Source of the DNA: Bacteroidetes bacterium SCGC AAA795-G10
Lineage (GTDB): Bacteria; Bacteroidota; Bacteroidia; Flavobacteriales; Flavobacteriaceae
Direction: 5' to 3'
Length of the DNA: 64,000 nucleotides
Assembly: GCA_003130815.1 (NCBI GenBank)
Contig: QFDA01000001.1
Location: 448,131-512,130, forward strand
The notes beneath the pieces are model-generated. The model saw nothing but the letters and a program-made list of their open reading frames with translations, had not been told where the DNA came from and did not search any database. Of this stretch, positions 51,192 through 59,506 are shown in pieces (positions within the stretch are counted from its first letter, which is position 1; every line of letters starts with the position of its first letter). The position numbers were made by a program, and so were the translations under genes.

Positions 51192-51428
51192 ATGCTACGC
51201 CATTACTTTATTGGAATTGTAATTTTAATAGGTGCCATTTTAGCTAACTTATTAGCTTCCAAAATACAATGCAAAAGCTGGTACGATTTACTACAAGGTT
51301 TATATCAAAACAAGTCGTATTGGAATCAAATAACATTTAAAGACGCTATTTGGTTAATCATTTTGTACCCTTTAATACTTGGCTTTATAGCGTATGCTGG
51401 AAATTATATTTATCAAAAATTGTTTTAA
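51192..51428 (+). CDS. Small two-span membrane protein
   Basis: A 78-residue protein from the ATG at 51192; a TTG two codons earlier is the alternative. It has two hydrophobic segments, about residues 5-22 (HYFIGIVILIGAILANLLAS) and 53-72 (IWLIILYPLILGFIAYAGN), joined by a polar loop. Domain unknown. It precedes the OsmC gene by two bases, which suggests a two-gene unit, and its tail overlaps no other frame likely to be coding. It may be a conserved flavobacterial membrane protein. Confidence 0.65.
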   Translation: MLRHYFIGIVILIGAILANLLASKIQCKSWYDLLQGLYQNKSYWNQITFKDAIWLIILYPLILGFIAYAGNYIYQKLF

Positions 51429-51430
51429 TT

Positions 51431-51835
51431 ATGACAAGTATTGTAACATATGAAGGAGATCTAAGAACTAAAAGCATTCATCTAGCCTCAAAAGACTCAT
51501 TTATAACGGACGCCCCAATTGATAATAATGGAAAAGGACAAGCCTTTTCACCTACAGATACAGTAGCTAGTGCTCTAGCCTCGTGTATTTTAACAATAAT
51601 GGGGATTAAGGCAAAAAATCTAGATCTTGATCTTAGAGGTACTAAAGCACAGGTTACAAAAGTTATGGCCCCAGAGCCTAGGAGGATTGAAGAAATTAAA
51701 ATTGAAATTAACGTTAATAAGTCCTTTGACATCAAAATTCAAAGACTTTTAGAGCGTGCTGCTCTTAACTGCCCTGTAGCAAAATCACTTCATCCGGATC
51801 TAAAGCAAAATATTACTTTTAATTGGCCTGCGTAA
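51431..51835 (+). CDS. OsmC/Ohr family peroxiredoxin-like protein
   Basis: A 134-residue OsmC-family protein from the ATG at 51431, since an upstream frame start lies inside the previous gene. The two conserved redox Cys are in ALASCILTIMG near residue 57 and AALNCPVAKSL near residue 117. PTDTVASALASCIL is the family core. Such proteins reduce organic hydroperoxides as cytosolic dimers. The C-terminus overlaps the convergent ABA4-like gene by 17 bases. Confidence 0.9.
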   Translation: MTSIVTYEGDLRTKSIHLASKDSFITDAPIDNNGKGQAFSPTDTVASALASCILTIMGIKAKNLDLDLRGTKAQVTKVMAPEPRRIEEIKIEINVNKSFDIKIQRLLERAALNCPVAKSLHPDLKQNITFNWPA

Positions 51836-52250
51836 AATATTTAACGCCAAAATAGATAATACTATAAAACAAAATTCCTACTGGCCCCAACATGAAAGTA
51901 GCGAGAAGAGGTAGAATAACTAGATAGTGTTTAATTTTATGTTTCTTGCTATGTCTTATAATCCAGGAACCAACCCAAAAATCAAAAGCTAGATAATGTA
52001 GCCATCCTGCTGCTGCTGACTCTGGTGAAGCGTTTCTAAATAAAGTTACTATCCCCTCCAAAGAAGAAAAATCAGCATCTGAAATACCTCCTGAAATAAA
52101 AATGAAATAAGTATAAAAAAAGCTAATTATAAGTGGAACCCACGGGTACGTGATAAGACGATTAGATATTTTACTATTTGGAAAAATAATAATTGACCCC
52201 CAAACTAACAGAATAAAGGTGTTACAAAAGTTAAAAAGTAGAACTGTCAT
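51819..52250 (-). CDS. ABA4-like membrane protein (DUF4281)
   Basis: A 143-residue membrane protein from the ATG at 52250; a TTG nine codons earlier is less likely. Four hydrophobic segments cover most of the chain, and the family hallmark AAGWLHYLAFDFWVGSWIIR is present. ABA4 in plants is needed for neoxanthin synthesis, and bacterial homologues occur with carotenoid genes, though none are seen here. Function in bacteria is unsettled. It converges on OsmC with overlapping 3' ends. Confidence 0.85.
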   Translation of the reverse strand: MTVLLFNFCNTFILLVWGSIIIFPNSKISNRLITYPWVPLIISFFYTYFIFISGGISDADFSSLEGIVTLFRNASPESAAAGWLHYLAFDFWVGSWIIRHSKKHKIKHYLVILPLLATFMLGPVGILFYSIIYFGVKYFTQAN

Positions 52251-52307
52251 AAATTTAAAATTAATACCATTTACCAAAATAGTATTTTTAAATTAGTCTG
52301 ATTTATT

Positions 52308-52757
52308 ATGCTTTTATTCAAAAACATCAAAGGGGATAGATTGGATCCCGTTCAGCACACCATTGAAGTTCTTAAAAATTATCCTTATGCAGAAATTCAT
52401 ATAGGTACAGACTCACAAAATATTAACAAACAGACTCATTACACAACCGTTATTGCATATCGTTTAGGAACAAGAGGTGTGCACTACATTTTTAATAAAT
52501 CCAATAGAAAATTAATCACTGATATGTGGACTCGCCTTTGGAAAGAAGCAGAGTTGAGTATTGATGTCGCCGAGTGGCTAACTCAAAAAATTACCCTTAA
52601 AGTAGAGATTGATATGGACTACAATAGTGATGAAAGTTTCAAATCGCATAAGTTAATTTCAGCAGCCCAAGGTTGGGCAAACTCTCTAGGTTATAAAGTA
52701 AATATTAAGCCCAACAATCAAATTGCAACTCGTGCTGCAGACTACCATTGCAAATAA
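52308..52757 (+). CDS. YkuK-like RNase H-fold protein (DUF458)
   Basis: A 149-residue protein matching the YkuK/DUF458 group, with an RNase H-like fold. AEIHIGTDSQN carries the first Asp of the active site, DMDYNSDESFKSHK and KVEIDMDYN provide further acidic residues, and AAQGWANSLGYKVNIKPN is a family block ending with ATRAADYHCK. Nuclease activity has been proposed for the family but the substrate is not known. The gene stands alone between two minus-strand genes. Confidence 0.85.
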   Translation: MLLFKNIKGDRLDPVQHTIEVLKNYPYAEIHIGTDSQNINKQTHYTTVIAYRLGTRGVHYIFNKSNRKLITDMWTRLWKEAELSIDVAEWLTQKITLKVEIDMDYNSDESFKSHKLISAAQGWANSLGYKVNIKPNNQIATRAADYHCK

Positions 52758-52758
52758 A

Positions 52759-53319
52759 TTAAGGTACACGAAAAACTTGAGTAAAATAGGCTATACTATC
52801 ATTTGTAAAAGTAACTCCAACTCCTAACTGATCAAATTCTCCAATCATATTTGCATAGTGGCCAGGAGAATTTCTCCACCCTTCAACTACGCACTCTGAA
52901 ATTGATTCCGCGGACCTAGTATTACCACACTTTAAAACATTTTCATGCCAAGGAACTTGTGCAATATTTTCAGCTATTCTTCTCCACCCAAAATTTAAAT
53001 CATCAGCACGTTGAGAAGGCGATTTTCCTTGATGATCAATATGAGAATAAAAATTGTGTTCTACCATGTTGTCGCTATGAAGCTGGGCTAATTGATCCAT
53101 ATCATCATTTTGAGCCAATTCAGAAAGTCCCCGACTAGTTCGAATAGCATTAGTTTTCTCAAAAATATTTTGGGTAATTATTTGCTGGAGGCTTGAATCA
53201 ATTTCTGAATTAAGGTCTACATTATCAGCTGCAGTTGAAATAGAATCGTTTTCACAACCAATATGTAAACTTAGTAATAGAAAAAAAGATATTTGCTGAA
53301 TTATTCTTAGACAAAGCAT
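52759..53319 (-). CDS. CAP (SCP/PR1)-domain lipoprotein
   Basis: A 186-residue lipoprotein with signal LCLRIIQQISFFLLLSLHIGC and lipobox Cys22. The CAP domain runs from about residue 45: NAIRTSRGLSEL, AQLHSDNMVEHNFYSHID (metal/cavity His), SQRADDLNFGWRRIAENIAQ (the conserved Glu), and WRNSPGHYANMIGEFDQLGVG. Bacterial CAP proteins of this type are cell-envelope proteins of uncertain activity. It starts directly next to the divergent dehydrogenase gene, with a short spacer up to 53385 holding AT-rich sequence only. Confidence 0.88.
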   Translation of the reverse strand: MLCLRIIQQISFFLLLSLHIGCENDSISTAADNVDLNSEIDSSLQQIITQNIFEKTNAIRTSRGLSELAQNDDMDQLAQLHSDNMVEHNFYSHIDHQGKSPSQRADDLNFGWRRIAENIAQVPWHENVLKCGNTRSAESISECVVEGWRNSPGHYANMIGEFDQLGVGVTFTNDSIAYFTQVFRVP

Positions 53320-53385
53320 TTGTATTTATTTTGCCTAAAAATACAAATTCTAACTATCTTTAAATGGCTACTTAAATCTCAATTT

Positions 53386-54306
53386 ATGCATTTTGCTATC
53401 ATTGCGCCTCCTACACCTACAAAAAATTGGAAAGAGAATTTTCAAAAAATTGCTCCCCACATAAATCTTGAAATAGGATTAGAACCAAACCATCCTGAGA
53501 AGGTAGTTTGCGCAATGGTATGGAATCAACCTAAAGGAGCTTTAACACCTTTTAAAAATTTAAAACTGATCTTTGCCATGGGAGCTGGTGTAGACCATAT
53601 TTTAAAAGATGAAACTATTCCAAAGCATATTCCTATTTGCAGAGTTATCGATTATCAAATGGCTTTTTCGATGAGTAATTATATTTTGATGGCGGTTTTA
53701 AATTATCACCGTTCATTTTATGAATTTCAAGATGCACAATCCAAAAAGCATTGGTCTCAATTTGAGTTTATTGAGCGCCCTGTAAAAGTTGGTGTTTTAG
53801 GAATTGGGCATTTAGGCATGGATGCAGCAAAAAAAATTCATCACATGGGCTTCCCTGTTTTTGGATATTCGAATAGTCAAAAAAAAGCTGATTTTAAAAC
53901 TTATTATGGAGATCAATTTGATGAATTTTTAGAACAAATTAATGTTCTCATATGCACTGTCCCATACACTCCCAAGACACATGGCCTTTTGAACTATAAA
54001 CTTTTTAAAAAATTTAAATCTCCTACATATCTCATTAATGTATCAAGAGGAAATGTTCAGGTTGAAAAAGATATAATTAAAGCTATAGATGAAGGCCTAT
54101 TGACAGGTGCATTCCTTGATGTTTTTGAACAAGAGCCTCTGCCTGAATCAAGCCCTCTTTGGACTCACAAAAAAGTAAAAATTACCCCCCATGTAGCAAG
54201 CTTGACCTATCCCGAAGAAAGCATTAAACAAGTCTTAAATTGTTATGACCGACTCACAAAAGGACAACCACTTCTACAACAGGTTAGTCGAGAAAAAATG
54301 TATTAA
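53386..54306 (+). CDS. D-2-hydroxyacid dehydrogenase (GhrA-like)
   Basis: A 306-residue NAD(P)-dependent D-2-hydroxyacid dehydrogenase from the ATG at 53386, where MHFAIIAPPTPTK begins the first domain; a longer frame starting at 53320 adds a non-homologous leader. The cofactor loop is GVLGIGHLGMDAAKKI near residue 144. The catalytic Arg is in LINVSRGNVQ, Glu in DVFEQEPLP and His in ITPHVASL. It should reduce glyoxylate, hydroxypyruvate or another 2-oxoacid. Its 3' end overlaps the convergent DgcN-like gene by four bases. Confidence 0.88.
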   Translation: MHFAIIAPPTPTKNWKENFQKIAPHINLEIGLEPNHPEKVVCAMVWNQPKGALTPFKNLKLIFAMGAGVDHILKDETIPKHIPICRVIDYQMAFSMSNYILMAVLNYHRSFYEFQDAQSKKHWSQFEFIERPVKVGVLGIGHLGMDAAKKIHHMGFPVFGYSNSQKKADFKTYYGDQFDEFLEQINVLICTVPYTPKTHGLLNYKLFKKFKSPTYLINVSRGNVQVEKDIIKAIDEGLLTGAFLDVFEQEPLPESSPLWTHKKVKITPHVASLTYPEESIKQVLNCYDRLTKGQPLLQQVSREKMY

Positions 54307-55340
54307 TCTTTTAAAAGAACTTTCAAAATTTCATTAACGCCAAATCTAACTGGATCCGTAACAGGAATACCTGTTTCTTTGGATAAACTCTTTATGTAAG
54401 ATTCTGCTTCCCCTTGGCTTAGCATTGATGTATTAGTACAAATGCCAATAACTTTTGCATTAGGATAAACTCCAAAGACCGAGACAAGAGATTCATTTAA
54501 AGCTATGAACTTTTTCAAATCTGGAATTTTAATATTTTCTGGACTGCGCAATACTTTTTTGTCCGCTCTTAAACAAAGAACTAAATGAGTAGGACAACTA
54601 CCTCGCATAAGAGGTAATGTCGCAGAACTTCCAGGATGTAATATAGACCCTTGACCTTCAATAATTACTACATCCTTATCTGCCTGTTCAACAACTACTT
54701 TTTCAACAGCACCACATGCATGATCAATCTTGAAGGCATCAAGAGGTATTCCATTACCTGTCAAAGTAATTCCAATTTGCCCTGTAGCAACAAAACCTAC
54801 ATTAATATCCATTTTTTTTAGGTCTTCATAAAATTCAAGGGCAGAGGTCATTTTCCCAACCGCCATATCGGTTCCTATAAAAAGAACCCTTTTATTAGAA
54901 AGTGAAGCTGCTTTTCCTGTTGCTATTGCAGGAGTAAATTGAGGTAGCCTTACATCCCATATCCATTGATCTTTACTCTTGATTTTTTTTTGCCATTTAG
55001 GACTTAACAAATCATGAAGACCGTTAACTATACTTAACCCCGCCTCAAGTGCCTTTTCAATAATTGGGTTCCAAGACTCTGGAATTCTTCCTCCAGAAGG
55101 TGCTATACCAAGTATTAAAACCTCTGCCCCTTGGTCGATAACATCTTGAAGATTTCCATAAATTTTAATATCCCTAGAAATATTAATAAACTCTTTCATA
55201 GCTCTACCTTCAAAGGCTTTGTCAACAACACCCACTATTGGATTTTTTAAATAACGAACAACACCCATACCCATTTTACCATAGTCACTATCAATGTGAC
55301 CTTCCATGTAGACAGCAACTTTTGAATTGGAATTAAGCAT
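54303..55340 (-). CDS. dgcN: DgcN-like DUF1611 protein, probable D-glutamate N-acetyltransferase
   Basis: A 345-residue DUF1611 protein. The N-terminal domain has a Rossmann-like pattern (VLILGIAPSGGRIP near residue 75), and the C-terminal domain has a nucleotide-like loop FIGTDMAVGKMTS near residue 157 and VVIIEGQGSILHPG. Family members paired with DgcA-type epimerases have been characterised in marine bacteria as D-glutamate N-acetyltransferases. Here the epimerase gene lies immediately upstream with an 8-base overlap, so the same pair is likely. Older annotations call it a P-loop domain protein. It is the last gene of a minus-strand run. Confidence 0.8.
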   Translation of the reverse strand: MLNSNSKVAVYMEGHIDSDYGKMGMGVVRYLKNPIVGVVDKAFEGRAMKEFINISRDIKIYGNLQDVIDQGAEVLILGIAPSGGRIPESWNPIIEKALEAGLSIVNGLHDLLSPKWQKKIKSKDQWIWDVRLPQFTPAIATGKAASLSNKRVLFIGTDMAVGKMTSALEFYEDLKKMDINVGFVATGQIGITLTGNGIPLDAFKIDHACGAVEKVVVEQADKDVVIIEGQGSILHPGSSATLPLMRGSCPTHLVLCLRADKKVLRSPENIKIPDLKKFIALNESLVSVFGVYPNAKVIGICTNTSMLSQGEAESYIKSLSKETGIPVTDPVRFGVNEILKVLLKD

Positions 55341-56382
55341 AAAACTCTTTTTTCAATTCCCCCCCATGTCCAGGAATATCTGGAGGCAAAGTAACCCCAT
55401 CAACCATTGGAGCTCCAGTGGAAGGATCAGGTGCCAAATTATAATGAGAATCAAGATCGATATGGTCAATACCTCCACTTAGTGCAGCTGCAGCTGCAAT
55501 TGATACTGAAGATTCACTCATACAACCAATCATTGTTTTTAATTTATATTTTCTTGCAGTTTTAATAATTTTAAGTGCCTCTGTTATGCCCCCACACTTC
55601 ATTAATTTCATATTTACCCCATCAACACAGTGAGCAAAACTAGAAATGTTTTCTGAAAAACGACAAGTCTCATCAAGATAAATAGGAACAGGTCTATTTT
55701 CATAAAGTTCCTCTAAATTAAATTCTTCTCCTTCTTTAAGTGGTTGCTCTACATAATCCACTTCTCGGTCTGCTAGCCACTGCATCATATGTTTAGCATC
55801 AGCAATATTCCAACCTCCATTCGCGTCTACACGAATCTTTACATTGTAATTTTTTGTGCTTTTAACTACCTGCTCAAACATTAATTTATCGGCTTGGATT
55901 CCATCAACAGATCCCAATTTAATTTTTAAAGATTTCACTGTTGTACCCTCAAGTAGAATTGGAATTCGCTCTTTAACTACCTCAGGGGGATTAATTCCAA
56001 TGGTAACAGATGTAGGTGTTTTGGGCCTCGGAAAACCTAAAAGTTTATATAATGGTAAACCTTCTTTTTTTGCTTGCCAATCCCAAAGTGCAGTGTCTAA
56101 ACCAACGTAGGCGCATGGAGGTGTTTTCAACTCTCTTGAACGATCATAAAGCTCTTGGATAGAGAAATTATTAATCCCTGTTGAAATAAACTTTTCAAGA
56201 GCCTGTTTCACTTTCATTACACTTTCAGCTCCTTCTGACTTTCCAGGTGCAGCTTCTCCCCACCCTGTAATACCCTCTTTATCATATTTTACAAAAAGGT
56301 TTTCTGAGTCATAACGAACCCCCCTGCTTATTGCTAAAGGAAATCTTTTTTTTAATCGTACTTTATAAAAAGTAATCTTCAT
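55333..56382 (-). CDS. dgcA: Enolase-superfamily epimerase, DgcA-like
   Basis: A 349-residue muconate-lactonising/dipeptide epimerase subgroup protein. The KxK acid-base pair is in SLKIKLGSVDG (about residue 160), the metal ligands in VRVDANGG-like VDANGGWNI, YVEQPL and YLDETCR, and the second Lys in NMKLMKCGG. The C-terminus PDIPGHGGEL is typical. With the adjacent DUF1611 gene it fits N-acetyl-D-glutamate racemase (DgcA); alternative is L-Ala-D/L-Glu epimerase acting on murein peptides. The gene begins 35 bases after the fructanase gene. Confidence 0.85.
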   Translation of the reverse strand: MKITFYKVRLKKRFPLAISRGVRYDSENLFVKYDKEGITGWGEAAPGKSEGAESVMKVKQALEKFISTGINNFSIQELYDRSRELKTPPCAYVGLDTALWDWQAKKEGLPLYKLLGFPRPKTPTSVTIGINPPEVVKERIPILLEGTTVKSLKIKLGSVDGIQADKLMFEQVVKSTKNYNVKIRVDANGGWNIADAKHMMQWLADREVDYVEQPLKEGEEFNLEELYENRPVPIYLDETCRFSENISSFAHCVDGVNMKLMKCGGITEALKIIKTARKYKLKTMIGCMSESSVSIAAAAALSGGIDHIDLDSHYNLAPDPSTGAPMVDGVTLPPDIPGHGGELKKEFYA

Positions 56383-56417
56383 AAGTTAACAAGGGTATTC
56401 AATCAGCTTAAAATTAT

Positions 56418-58016
56418 TTATTCAGTTTTTATTTCTTGGAGTTTGAAATTTCTCAAACTTGATCCTGAGCCTAAACAGTTTAAAGATAATGTTTCAAAAG
56501 GCGAATTAGAAAAGAAAATCTCAGTCATTACTGAAATTCCGTCATCATAAAACAATTCTATCGAAGACTTATCTAAAATAAGTTTCATTTTTAGGTTTGC
56601 GTCTCTTATTATACGCGGAGCAATTGAAGGTTTTATCGCAAAGTTTTTTGAAAAATTAATATCCCCTACCCTACTTCTGTCAACAAAAAATAATTTTTCT
56701 TTATGGTCATAGCCAAAGCTTAAAGAATCTCCATTCTTGTTTGAAAGAATGAAGTTATACTTTGTTTCATTCATATTTTGAATCTCAAGTTCAACCTTTG
56801 CAGACGAAAAATCTATCTCATCTTCAGATATTAGAATATTATTTTTATTTAAATCAATTTTTTCTTTTTCAATAGTTTGAGTTGTATATTTTTCAAAAGA
56901 GTTAATGTTTTTTGATCGCAAACGATAAAGCCCTTTTTTTGATTTGAATAATTCGAGCTCTCGTGGAAGCGTCATTGCACTTCTCCAAGTTGTTGTAGGA
57001 ACGATCCCTGCGTATTGCCAGTTGGACATCCAGCCTTGAAATAGTACCCCTTTTTTTTCACTTTTCCAATTAGAATATGTAACTCCAGCATAATTATCTT
57101 TCCCAAAATCAGTCCAAAAATTGTGATTGATTTTCATTTGCTTTTCAAAGTAGAAATCAACAAAAAAGTTTGTTCCGTCAAAGTCACCAATAAAATATTG
57201 TGTTGCACTTCCCCCATTTGGTCCACCAGGATTAATGCTGACTAAGTGAACCCACTTAGTCTCATTAGAACCTTCAACTGGAAGCTCAAAAAAATCTGGA
57301 CACTCCCAAACTCCTTTATGGTTTCCAATCCCTTTTCCAAAAGATGATAAATAGCTCCAATTTTTTAAATCTTTAGATTCATAAAATTGTGTTTGTTGTC
57401 CAGCTGCCAGAGTAAGTACCCACTTATTTTGTCTTTCATACCAAAAGACTTTAGGATCGCGAAAATCGATCATTCCTGGGTTTTTAATCACGGGATTTTG
57501 ATTGTATTTAGTCCAGCTCTGCCCTTCATCTAAAGAATATGCAATACTTTGATTTTGAAATTTTTTTGATCCATTTTTTTCTTCTTTCGAATTATGATTT
57601 GTATAAATAGCAACTATTGGTGGGTTTTCTTTTGTGCCAAAACCAGAAGTATTTTTAAGATCTACAACGGCACTTCCTGAAAAAATTGTTCCAAGATCAT
57701 CCGGAAAGAGTGCTATAGGCTGCTGTTCCCATGAAACTAAATCCTCACTTATAGCATGACCCCAATGCATGGGTCCCCAGACGTTTGCATTTGGGTTATG
57801 CTGGAAGTAAAGGTGATATTTCCCTTTGTAATAAAACATTCCATTAGGGTCATTCATCCAGTTTTCCTTTGGTGAAAAATGAATTTGAGGGCGGTATTTT
57901 ATTTCATCTTGGTTTTTTTTATTCATGGAAATTTTGTCTGATGATTTTTTAAAATTATTGCAAGCTGAAAAAATAAAAAAAGTTAAAACTACTATTAAGC
58001 TTACCCTGTTAATCAT
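56418..58016 (-). CDS. GH32 fructanase lipoprotein (levanase/invertase family)
   Basis: A 532-residue glycoside hydrolase of family 32, anchored as a lipoprotein (signal MINRVSLIVVLTFFIFSAC, Cys19). The catalytic nucleophile D56 lies in ENWMNDPNGM, RDP in DFRDPKVF near residue 183, and the acid/base Glu in VWECPDFFELP near residue 238. A C-terminal beta-sandwich follows from about 380. It should release fructose from levan, inulin or sucrose. It lies four bases downstream of a sugar porter gene. There is no SusC/SusD pair, so larger fructans would need other uptake. Confidence 0.92.
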   Translation of the reverse strand: MINRVSLIVVLTFFIFSACNNFKKSSDKISMNKKNQDEIKYRPQIHFSPKENWMNDPNGMFYYKGKYHLYFQHNPNANVWGPMHWGHAISEDLVSWEQQPIALFPDDLGTIFSGSAVVDLKNTSGFGTKENPPIVAIYTNHNSKEEKNGSKKFQNQSIAYSLDEGQSWTKYNQNPVIKNPGMIDFRDPKVFWYERQNKWVLTLAAGQQTQFYESKDLKNWSYLSSFGKGIGNHKGVWECPDFFELPVEGSNETKWVHLVSINPGGPNGGSATQYFIGDFDGTNFFVDFYFEKQMKINHNFWTDFGKDNYAGVTYSNWKSEKKGVLFQGWMSNWQYAGIVPTTTWRSAMTLPRELELFKSKKGLYRLRSKNINSFEKYTTQTIEKEKIDLNKNNILISEDEIDFSSAKVELEIQNMNETKYNFILSNKNGDSLSFGYDHKEKLFFVDRSRVGDINFSKNFAIKPSIAPRIIRDANLKMKLILDKSSIELFYDDGISVMTEIFFSNSPFETLSLNCLGSGSSLRNFKLQEIKTE

Positions 58017-58019
58017 TTT

Positions 58020-59333
58020 TCAGGATACTAACTTCTTACTTAGTTCTTCCAAAGAAATTCCCTTGGTTTCAGGCATCATAAAATGGACGAACATGAGCTG
58101 TAATACCATAAATCCAGCAAAAATGGAAAATACAACACCAGGCCCAATACTGGCAAATAAAAGAGGTACCAAAGAAGGAATAATAGCAGCTAACACCCAG
58201 TGCACACTTACCCCAAATGATTGTCCAGAGTTACGCAGGTGATTTGGAAAAATTTCTGAAATATATACCCAAATGATCGCACCCTGTCCAATAGCATGTG
58301 ATGCAATAAAAACAAATAGAAAAATAGGAATTAAGATCCCTTCCCATTTAAAAAAGAATGCAAAAGCCACTAGAGAAAGAGAAATTATATAACCAAAAGA
58401 GCCATAATACATTAATTTTCTTCTACCTAGCTTATCTATAAGAGAGACTCCAATTAAAGTAAATATTAAGTTTGTGAGTCCAATACCAATACTACTTAGT
58501 AGTGATGTACTTTCGCCCAGTCCTCCTTCTTCAAAAATACGAGGAGCATAATACAAAAAAGCATTAATTCCTGAAAGCTGATTAAAAAAAGCAACCAAAA
58601 AAGCCAGCTTTAGGGGTAAGCTATATTTTTTATCAAAGATAGATTCAGAGGTGTTTTTAGCATCAGTATTTTCATTTATCTCATTAACCAAATTATCGAA
58701 AGAGCCATTAGGATCAATTTGTTGAAATATTAATTTAGCCTCATCTAAATGGCCTTTGGTAATTAACCACCTTGGGCTTTTTGGAATTACAAAACATAAA
58801 AACGTATACAGAAAAGCTGGAAATGCCTCAACTCCCATCATCCATCTCCAGGCATTTTCCCCTATATCGCTTAAAAGATAGTTGGAAATAAATGCAAGTA
58901 AAATACCTAAAACCAAGCTAGATTGATAAAGTCCTACTAGTCGCCCTCGGCTATTAGCAGGTGCAATTTCAGAAATGTATGCTGGAACTGCAATCCCTGA
59001 TGCTCCAACTCCTAATCCTCCGATGAATCGAAAAGCAGCAAAGCTAATCGGATCATTTGCAAGAGCAGATCCAACTGCTGAGACTGTGTAGAGTACTCCA
59101 ACCCAGATTAATGTTTTTTTCCGCCCTAATTTTTGTGAGGGATATCCTCCAAAAAGAGCGCCTACAACAGTACCCCAGAGTGCCATTGCCATAACTACAC
59201 TCCCATGAAAGGCATCTGAAGATTGCCATAAATTTTGAAGTTTTTTATCTGCACCTGAAATGACCACAGTGTCAAAACCAAATAGCAGTCCAGCTAGTGC
59301 GGCCACAAGTGACCAAAAGAAAATTTGTCTCAT
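58020..59333 (-). CDS. Sugar porter family MFS transporter
   Basis: A 437-residue major facilitator of the sugar porter family, with twelve membrane segments. Hallmarks are LFGFDTVVISGA at the first helix, GALFGGYPSQKLGRKKTLI (the D/G-R-x-G-R-R/K signature between helices 2 and 3), RFIGGLGVGASGIAVPAYISEIAPANSRGRL, IGVSLIDKLGRRK after helix 8 and PETKGISLEEL at the C-terminus. It probably imports fructose or another hexose released by the adjacent GH32 enzyme. The 173-base divergent gap upstream (59334-59506) shows no clean promoter box. Confidence 0.92.
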   Translation of the reverse strand: MRQIFFWSLVAALAGLLFGFDTVVISGADKKLQNLWQSSDAFHGSVVMAMALWGTVVGALFGGYPSQKLGRKKTLIWVGVLYTVSAVGSALANDPISFAAFRFIGGLGVGASGIAVPAYISEIAPANSRGRLVGLYQSSLVLGILLAFISNYLLSDIGENAWRWMMGVEAFPAFLYTFLCFVIPKSPRWLITKGHLDEAKLIFQQIDPNGSFDNLVNEINENTDAKNTSESIFDKKYSLPLKLAFLVAFFNQLSGINAFLYYAPRIFEEGGLGESTSLLSSIGIGLTNLIFTLIGVSLIDKLGRRKLMYYGSFGYIISLSLVAFAFFFKWEGILIPIFLFVFIASHAIGQGAIIWVYISEIFPNHLRNSGQSFGVSVHWVLAAIIPSLVPLLFASIGPGVVFSIFAGFMVLQLMFVHFMMPETKGISLEELSKKLVS

Positions 59334-59506
59334 CTTTTACCTTATCCTTGTTATAAATTCAATTGTTTTGTGTCTTCAAGATAGTTATTTAAATAAAAAA
59401 GGAAAGCTTGATGAGTTATTAAAATTTATTCCTTCTTACTTTAACTAAAGCTTTTTATTGAATTGCCTTTGAAAGTTTTATCTTTAAATTAAATCATTTT
59501 AATACT

